Assembly (NCBI RefSeq): GCF_023217965.1 | Contig: NZ_JALPSC010000002.1 | Coordinates: forward strand, 1 to 64,000 | DNA: 64,000 nucleotides | Reading direction: 5' to 3' | DNA from: Prevotella sp. E13-27 | GTDB lineage: Bacteria; Bacteroidota; Bacteroidia; Bacteroidales; Bacteroidaceae | Shown: one piece after another, positions 59,361 through 64,000 of the stretch | Layout of the letters: every line of letters begins with the position of its first letter | Position numbering within the stretch: position 1 is the first letter of the stretch | Made by a program: the position numbers and the translations under genes | Notes under the pieces: model-generated | Told to the model about the DNA's origin: nothing | The model's database searches: none | Seen by the model: only the letters and a program-made list of their open reading frames with translations

Positions 59361-60485
59361 CTATGTCTTGATGTGATAACGCGCAATATCATCGCAGCCC
59401 AGCCTCACCTCTTCAATGATTTCACGGCATCGCTGCTCGTTCATCTTAATCTTGGTGCCAACGGCTATAAAGTCTTTCAGGGTAGGATGCCCCGTACCAT
59501 TGACGGATGTAGCGTGTTCACCGTTATAGCCTTCAGTACAAAGGGTGAGGTCGTAGGCAGGGGCAAGATGCCACTTCCATGAGCCGTTTCTGCCTTTCAG
59601 AACGATGAAACTGAAATTCTTGCAGTGATCGTCTTTGTTGTCGGTCAGGTAGTTGAACACCATGCGACGGTACATTTCCTCAACGTCATGGGGATTCTGC
59701 GTCAAGTAACCTGTCAGTGCAAGTAGGTTGCTATAGTCGAGCACAGGATTAGAGAGCGATATGCAGAGTAAACCTCCAGCCGTTGCCGTATGGATTCTGT
59801 TGCCCTCTGCTTCAATGTCAAACCGTCGAGAAGCAAAGTATCGATCATTGAACAACTTGAAGTCAGGCACGTTTATGCCGCACTGTCTTGCCACTTCATT
59901 GTAGTGATACTCCTGCTGTCCCATGTCCTTCGGGTCGTAGGTGTGACGGAACTTGACCAACCAATGTCCTTCTTCATCCTCAAAGATGGCTTTTGGCCTT
60001 GCACCGCCGCTGTTACCGCTGTTATAGAGTAGAAGTCCGGCATCATCGTCCTGCTTTTCCTTCAACACCTCCAGGGCTTTCTCTTGCAACAAATCAAAGT
60101 CTGTTACATCCGTTCCCTGTTTGATCGAGGTTTCTGGTTCAAAGGTCAACGCTCCCATACCACCACTGCCTACTATGCTCAGACGGTCAAGCGCAGAGAG
60201 TTTAAAGTCGTCTATACCTTCCTTCTGCAACAGTTTGTGGAGCAGATAGCGGCCATAGCCATCGGGCAAGCTGTCTTCAAAGATGCCGAAATTACCAAAG
60301 AAAGGGGAGGGCTTTGCCAAGAACAGACCTGGACGTAGCGGTAGTTCCAATGGGGAAATGCTAAAGCCATCGGCCAGCCAAGAGTGTGCATACTCGAAAG
60401 CACACAACTTGTTGTCGGGGGTCAGTGATAGGGTTCCCACCAGTTGATCGTGGTATTTCACTTGGAGCAGTTCTATCTTCATCAT
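59361..60485 (-). CDS. hipA: HipA-family kinase toxin
   Basis: 374 residues. HipA kinases phosphorylate glutamyl-tRNA synthetase or other targets and cause growth arrest. Visible features are an N-terminal HipA segment (GTLSLTPDNKLCAFEYAHSWL, ISPLELPLRPG), SGNSGGARPKA (ATP-binding loop), FNYLTDNKDDHCKNFSFI (catalytic Asp and metal site) and APAYDLTLC (DFG-like). Length fits short HipA proteins of Bacteroidetes. It is cotranscribed with hipB, overlapping by 4 bases. Together they would stabilise the element or act as a phage-defence module. Confidence 0.92.
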   Translation of the reverse strand: MMKIELLQVKYHDQLVGTLSLTPDNKLCAFEYAHSWLADGFSISPLELPLRPGLFLAKPSPFFGNFGIFEDSLPDGYGRYLLHKLLQKEGIDDFKLSALDRLSIVGSGGMGALTFEPETSIKQGTDVTDFDLLQEKALEVLKEKQDDDAGLLLYNSGNSGGARPKAIFEDEEGHWLVKFRHTYDPKDMGQQEYHYNEVARQCGINVPDFKLFNDRYFASRRFDIEAEGNRIHTATAGGLLCISLSNPVLDYSNLLALTGYLTQNPHDVEEMYRRMVFNYLTDNKDDHCKNFSFIVLKGRNGSWKWHLAPAYDLTLCTEGYNGEHATSVNGTGHPTLKDFIAVGTKIKMNEQRCREIIEEVRLGCDDIARYHIKT

Positions 60486-60820
60486 ACTCTATGCGCTTTT
60501 TTCTTGTTCTGGTTTCTGCGTATTTGTGTTAGTTCTTCCATTGTGGAATATTTAGGTTGGGTGAACAGGCTTTTTATCTCCGACGTGTAGCCCAGTGCAG
60601 TAGCAATACCAATGAGGTTTTTAAGAGAAATCAGCCCTTTCTGTTCAAACCTGACGATATTGCTTACGGCGACTCCTGACTGCTCGGCCACCTGCTCGCG
60701 TGTAAGATTCTTCTCTATGCGCCGTTTGCGGAAAGCATCAGCAATTTCTTTGGCTATATCATCAGAATTATTGAGAGTATAGCTATCAAGAACAGATAAT
60801 ATATTGTTTGTTTCTGTCAT
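60482..60820 (-). CDS. hipB: HipB-like XRE-family antitoxin
   Basis: 112 residues with an HTH_3 core: DAFRKRRIEKNLTREQVAEQSGVAVSNIVRFEQKGLISLKNLIGIATALGY. It precedes hipA in the typical order, neutralises it and represses the pair. The operator is probably 60830-60849. Confidence 0.92.
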   Translation of the reverse strand: MTETNNILSVLDSYTLNNSDDIAKEIADAFRKRRIEKNLTREQVAEQSGVAVSNIVRFEQKGLISLKNLIGIATALGYTSEIKSLFTQPKYSTMEELTQIRRNQNKKKAHRV

Positions 60821-60829
60821 ATTTTACAG

Positions 60830-60849
60830 GATAAGAATAATATCTTATC
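60830..60849 (-). promoter_or_regulatory. Candidate HipB operator
   Basis: GATAAG-N8-CTTATC is an inverted repeat with the same geometry as the TATCC-N8-GGATA operators of E. coli HipB. It lies 10 bases upstream of the hipB start, between it and the promoter. Confidence 0.6.
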
Positions 60850-60854
60850 AGTTG

Positions 60855-60885
60855 CAAAGTTACAAAAGAATATTGAAACTACCAA
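60855..60885 (-). promoter_or_regulatory. Promoter of hipBA
   Basis: On the minus strand TTG (60885-60883) and TAACTTTG (60862-60855) are spaced by 20 bases, a full Bacteroidales consensus. Confidence 0.72.
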
Positions 60886-60932
60886 GAGTAATACGGTTTT
60901 TATTGCCTGTAATGTGTTGTTTTTAACATAAC

Positions 60933-62321
60933 TTATCCGGTTTTGACCAGTTTCTGCTGAATGTCTGCGAGCAGTGACTTCAAAAAAGCCTCGTCCACAT
61001 CATCTAGCAGATTGATGATTTTACTTCTGTATTGGTTCTTGTTCCACTTCTCCATTTCGAGAGCTGCTGTTTCGGTAGCAGTCTCTATGTAGGGCTTCAT
61101 GGTGTTGTAAGACTTGTGTCCCGTACACTTCATCACGGTCTCAGGAGGTATGCCCATTGCGAGACTACATGAAACGAAAGTCCGTCGTGCGTCGTGGTTT
61201 GATATGATGTCGCAGAATTTATTTGAATCTTCTCTGCGTTCCGTTCCTATATAATATACCTCGGTAATGATGCGGTCTAATCCAGCAGCCTTGGCAGCAT
61301 CCTTAACGGCATCGTTAAGCTTTTGTGAACTTTGAATGTCGAACACCAGTCCATCTGGAGTTGCTTCATCCTTATACTTCTCCAGAATCCGACGTGCCTC
61401 TTCGGTAAGTGGGATGGTAAGATGCTCGCCTGTCTTTTTTGCAAACATATCAATGCGGCTGTCGCTTACATGAACAACCTTCAGACGTTTGAGGTCTGAA
61501 ACACGCAGGGAAGTGAATGCCATGAAACACCAAAAGTCACGAGCGCGCTCCAATCTACCGCTTTGATCGTTCTCAAATTTGAAGTGTGCAAAATGGAGTA
61601 ACTCGTCATAATGAAGGAATGTGACGGTCTTGGGTAGGACTTTGAGGTTGGTTTCAAAATTCAGGACAGTCGCAGGCACCTCATACCCCTCATTGGTGTT
61701 CAACCATTTCAGGAATCCTTTCAGCATCGTCACCTGCTTATTGATGGTACGGTTGCGGTATTCGTTCTGTATGTACCAGTCACGCAGTTTATACATGTGC
61801 TCAACCGTAATCTTGTCTGGACGAATGCGTGGGTTAGCCTTTGTGATATGCTGAAACGCTTGTGTGTACTTCTCCTTCGCCTGGTCATCCCAGTTCTTTT
61901 CTCGACCACATTCTTTCAAGAACAAGTCAATCATTTCCTTGAAGGATTTTTTCTTCTGTACTACAGCAGGTTGTGTTGCTTGTGCATCCACTCTCCCCAA
62001 GGCATAGTTGACCATTGTCTTCAACTCGTCGATAGTAGGAACAGTGTTTTTGAGTGCGCATTTGTCGAACACACTCTCAATCTCCTGGCGGTACTCTGCA
62101 ATGGCCTCGTTGATTTCCAGATAGGTGAACTTCATGCCACGCACATAATGAGTGGTTCCTTTCTTGGCTCTAAGCAAATCAGAATCCCACTTGTCAGGCT
62201 CTGCCCATACGTTAGTAAAGAATGAAACCTCAGATTTACTTTGGTTCCATCTTACCTTGATGCCAACCTGACCTGTACTCCCTTTTATATAGGGCCTCAT
62301 TGAAAATTTAATCTGAATCAT
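60933..62321 (-). CDS. Tyrosine integrase of the island
   Basis: 462 residues, the size of Bacteroidales element integrases with an Arm-binding domain. N-terminal IQIKFSMRPYIKGSTGQVGIKVRWNQSK is the arm-type DNA-binding part, a SAM-like core-binding domain follows, and the catalytic domain shows FMAFTSLRVSDLKRLK (first Arg), NHDARRTFVSCSLAMG (HxxR) and CTGHKSYNTMKPYI (His and Tyr). It lies next to the tRNA-Ser fragment at 62549, its presumed target, and next to DUF3853/DUF3987, the usual partners. Confidence 0.94.
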   Translation of the reverse strand: MIQIKFSMRPYIKGSTGQVGIKVRWNQSKSEVSFFTNVWAEPDKWDSDLLRAKKGTTHYVRGMKFTYLEINEAIAEYRQEIESVFDKCALKNTVPTIDELKTMVNYALGRVDAQATQPAVVQKKKSFKEMIDLFLKECGREKNWDDQAKEKYTQAFQHITKANPRIRPDKITVEHMYKLRDWYIQNEYRNRTINKQVTMLKGFLKWLNTNEGYEVPATVLNFETNLKVLPKTVTFLHYDELLHFAHFKFENDQSGRLERARDFWCFMAFTSLRVSDLKRLKVVHVSDSRIDMFAKKTGEHLTIPLTEEARRILEKYKDEATPDGLVFDIQSSQKLNDAVKDAAKAAGLDRIITEVYYIGTERREDSNKFCDIISNHDARRTFVSCSLAMGIPPETVMKCTGHKSYNTMKPYIETATETAALEMEKWNKNQYRSKIINLLDDVDEAFLKSLLADIQQKLVKTG

Positions 62322-62398
62322 TTGCGTATCTCGACTTTAATTGTTTCTTTGTCTCAGAAAACATTGGGTTCCGCTGAGGTTCCAACTGATTTCGGAGG

Positions 62399-62429
62399 CG
62401 AAGGTACACTAAAAAATCGAGACCACCAA
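62399..62429 (-). promoter_or_regulatory. Promoter of the integrase gene
   Basis: On the minus strand TTG (62429-62427) and TACCTTCG (62406-62399) are spaced by 20 bases. Match to the consensus is good apart from one base in the -7 box. Confidence 0.58.
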
Positions 62430-62548
62430 GAGGTTCCGCCAAAGGGATTAAGGATGATGAAATTTGATAAAAAATGATTTGTGGAGTATTTGTAACTCCT
62501 TGATAATAAAAGCAATTCTCATCAATCTTCATTATGGGTTCTTATCCT

Positions 62549-62568
62549 GAATCTCCCTCTCTCTCCGC
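62549..62568 (+). other. Attachment-site remnant: 3' end of tRNA-Ser
   Basis: GAATC.CCCTCTCTCTCCGC is the 3' end of a Bacteroidales tRNA-Ser gene (end of T-arm and the 3' acceptor strand), but no tRNA body precedes it. Integrating elements that target tRNA genes leave such a piece at one junction. Here it lies 228 bases from the integrase gene. The intact gene is expected on the plus strand at the other end of the element. Confidence 0.65.
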
Positions 62569-62574
62569 AAAAAG

Positions 62575-62602
62575 GCAGCAACTTTTTGGTTGCTGCTTTT
62601 TT
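62575..62602 (+). terminator. Terminator following the tRNA-Ser fragment
   Basis: GCAGCAAC and GTTGCTGC form a perfect eight-pair stem followed by TTTTTT. Probably the original terminator of the tRNA gene. Confidence 0.82.
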
Positions 62603-62830
62603 CGTGTTACATCATCGTCATGCAGCTCTGTCTTTTTGTGGTTCTTCTTCAATTTAGTTGAAAAGCAGAGGCTCCAGAAGAAGTTTCCTTTTAAGCAGTT
62701 CCAGACCGTACATGCCATACATGTCCCATTTGACCTCAGTACGAAGTAAAAATTATAAAAAATGTAAACTGCAATTGCGATGTTGTAACTTTGCCAATGT
62801 GTTTGAGATGCATCAGAAAGATACACACGA

Positions 62831-62896
62831 GCATTTAGTAAGAACGCACGCAGCGTTTGGTAAGAACGCCACAAGCAATTAGTAAGAACGCAAAGA
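62831..62896. repeat. Three tandem 22-base repeats
   Basis: Three consecutive units begin at 62831, 62853 and 62875. All share the core TAAGAACGC and have the form GCNNTTNGTAAGAACGC followed by five variable bases. The exact 22-base period places the cores on one face of DNA, upstream of the threonine aldolase gene. The rest of the 390-base gap (62603-62993) shows only this array and the -7 box. Confidence 0.75.
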
Positions 62897-62950
62897 AACA
62901 ACATTTGTTAATTTCGATGAGTAGATAAGAGGTGATTGGGTTTAAATTCG

Positions 62951-62958
62951 TATATTTG
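62951..62958 (+). promoter_or_regulatory. Candidate -7 box of the threonine aldolase gene
   Basis: TATATTTG matches TAnnTTTG 35 bases before the start codon. No -33 box is seen at the right distance. Confidence 0.5.
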
Positions 62959-62993
62959 CGCCAATTTTTCACATAATAAGGATATAAAGCGAT

Positions 62994-64000
62994 ATGATAC
63001 ATTTAGAAAGTGATTACAACAATGGTGCACACGAGGCTGTGCTGCGGAATTTTTTAGAGACTAACGCAGAGCGTACACAGAGCTACGGCGACGACCGCTT
63101 CAGTGAACAGGCGAGGACACTGATTCGTGAGGCTTGCAAGGCCCCCGATGCCCAGATATGGTTTCTCGCTGGTGGCACGCAGACCAACGCTACTATCATT
63201 GACTGTGTGCTGCAGCCTTACGAGGGTGTGCTATGTGCAGAAACGGCTCACATCAACGTACACGAGGCGGGAGCCGTGGAGTTCACAGGACATAAGGTAA
63301 TCACTCTGCCAGCTCACGAGGGAAAGCTCGCTGTCAGGGACTTGCAAGAGTGGCTCAAGGCTTACTTCGCCGACGAGACAGCTGAGCACATGGTGCGCCC
63401 AGGAATGGTCTATATTACGTTTCCCACTGAGCTTGGCACGCTCTATACGGCTGATGAACTGAAAGCGCTGCACGATGTATGCAGGCAATATGGGCTTCTG
63501 CTTTATGTGGATGGTGCGCGCCTGGCTTACGGATTGGCTGCGAGCAAGGATGTGACGTTGCCACTGCTGGCACAGATAGCAGACATCTTCTACATAGGCG
63601 GCACAAAATGTGGTGCGCTGTGTGGTGAGGCGGTGGTGTTTCCCCACGGCGATGCTCCAGGCCACATGCTCAGCCGCATAAAGCGCCACGGGGCGCTATT
63701 GGCGAAGAGTAGGGTAGTGGGTGTGCAGTTCGAGGCTCTGTTCACGAAAGATGAAGGCGAACCATTGTATATGAGCATTGGCACCAAAGCTGTGGTGTTG
63801 GCTATGCGCTTGCGCCGTCTCTTCGTCGAGCAATTGGGTTATAAGCCTTTTATCGACTCGCCTACGAACCAACAGTTCTATATCATCCCTAATGATGACC
63901 TGACGCGTCTGCACCAACACATAGGGTTCGAGGTTTGGTGTCCTGTGGATGAACGTCACACCGCCTGTCGATTCGTTACCAGCTGGGCAACTACCGATGA
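62994..64000 (+). CDS. ltaE: Low-specificity L-threonine aldolase, cut by window edge
   Basis: 335 codons are visible and the end is missing. PLP enzyme splitting L-threonine or L-allo-threonine into glycine and acetaldehyde. Features: DYNNGAHEAVLRNF, WFLAGGTQTNATII, HINVHEAGAVEFTGHKV, LYVDGARLAYGL (PLP-binding Asp) and FYIGGTKCGALCGEAVVF with the lysine that binds PLP. It is a normal chromosomal gene and shows that the island ends before it. The ATG at 62994 fits the family start. Confidence 0.94.
   Translation, partial: MIHLESDYNNGAHEAVLRNFLETNAERTQSYGDDRFSEQARTLIREACKAPDAQIWFLAGGTQTNATIIDCVLQPYEGVLCAETAHINVHEAGAVEFTGHKVITLPAHEGKLAVRDLQEWLKAYFADETAEHMVRPGMVYITFPTELGTLYTADELKALHDVCRQYGLLLYVDGARLAYGLAASKDVTLPLLAQIADIFYIGGTKCGALCGEAVVFPHGDAPGHMLSRIKRHGALLAKSRVVGVQFEALFTKDEGEPLYMSIGTKAVVLAMRLRRLFVEQLGYKPFIDSPTNQQFYIIPNDDLTRLHQHIGFEVWCPVDERHTACRFVTSWATTD

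Noticed and set aside
62460..62568. Complete tRNA-Ser gene
   Set aside because: Only the last 20 or so bases fit. There is no 5' acceptor strand, D-arm or anticodon arm upstream.
62542..62904. 120-codon leftward frame beyond the integrase
   Set aside because: It runs antisense through the tRNA fragment and terminator and across two of the three 22-base repeats, and looks non-coding.
1..64000. CRISPR arrays, rRNA genes and insertion sequences
   Set aside because: No regularly spaced repeats of suitable length, no rRNA sequence and no transposase were seen when reading both strands.

Overview
The window looks like accessory DNA of a Prevotella-like member of the Bacteroidales. Three things point there: promoters of the TTG-N19/20-TAnnTTTG type, A-rich leaders instead of Shine-Dalgarno sites, and many Bacteroidales families (DUF3871, DUF3853/DUF3987, DUF4250, DUF4942, BspA-type LRR, a surface protein with a C-terminal sorting-like tail). 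Most of it appears to be a genomic island. Its right end is a tyrosine integrase (60933-62321) beside a short 3' fragment of a serine tRNA gene (62549-62568). Ordinary chromosome resumes with a threonine aldolase gene at 62994. I did not see an intact tRNA-Ser or a second junction, so the left end is probably outside the window.

Layout. 1-10132: a truncated unknown gene, then a type I restriction-modification locus (hsdR, hsdM, hsdS). hsdS is followed by its own tyrosine recombinase and two start-less hsdS cassettes joined by short inverted repeats, so this is a phase-variable specificity locus. 10153-17227: a long leftward operon of stress and housekeeping-like genes (YgbA, YaaA, flavin reductase-like, PLD-like, thioesterase, HAD phosphatase, nucleoside phosphorylase) plus two antibiotic-inactivation relatives (Lnu-like nucleotidyltransferase, Vat-like acetyltransferase). 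17367-20885: the divergent rightward operon (cyclophilin, thioesterase, aldo-keto reductase, thioredoxin-like and small proteins).

20904-45142: a phage- or plasmid-like early region without structural, relaxase or conjugation genes. Its left arm reads left (adenine methyltransferase, LRR protein, GIY-YIG nuclease, a helicase-like protein lacking the Walker A lysine). Its right arm reads right (DUF3871, a Sak-like annealing protein next to a PD-(D/E)XK exonuclease, a peptidase-like protein, a serine recombinase, a second adenine methyltransferase and about twenty small, often overlapping genes). Between the arms lies a compact structured RNA candidate (29474-29697).

45143-53953: a transcription unit preceded by a second structured RNA candidate. 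It encodes three proteins with glycine/alanine-rich hydrophobic segments (a small helical protein, an Hsp70-like ATPase and a HerA/VirB4-like ATPase), a protein with an HExxH zinc-protease motif, two small partners and a secreted protein with a DnaJ-type zinc finger. I do not recognise this combination as a described system, and it is my main candidate for something new.

53931-62602: a small unknown gene, a secreted surface protein with a short companion peptide, then a compact integrative module. The module has a nine-copy GTGTCA array, a DUF3987 replication-type protein, a DUF3853 DNA-binding protein, a CTCARTAAA array, HipA/HipB, the integrase and the att site.
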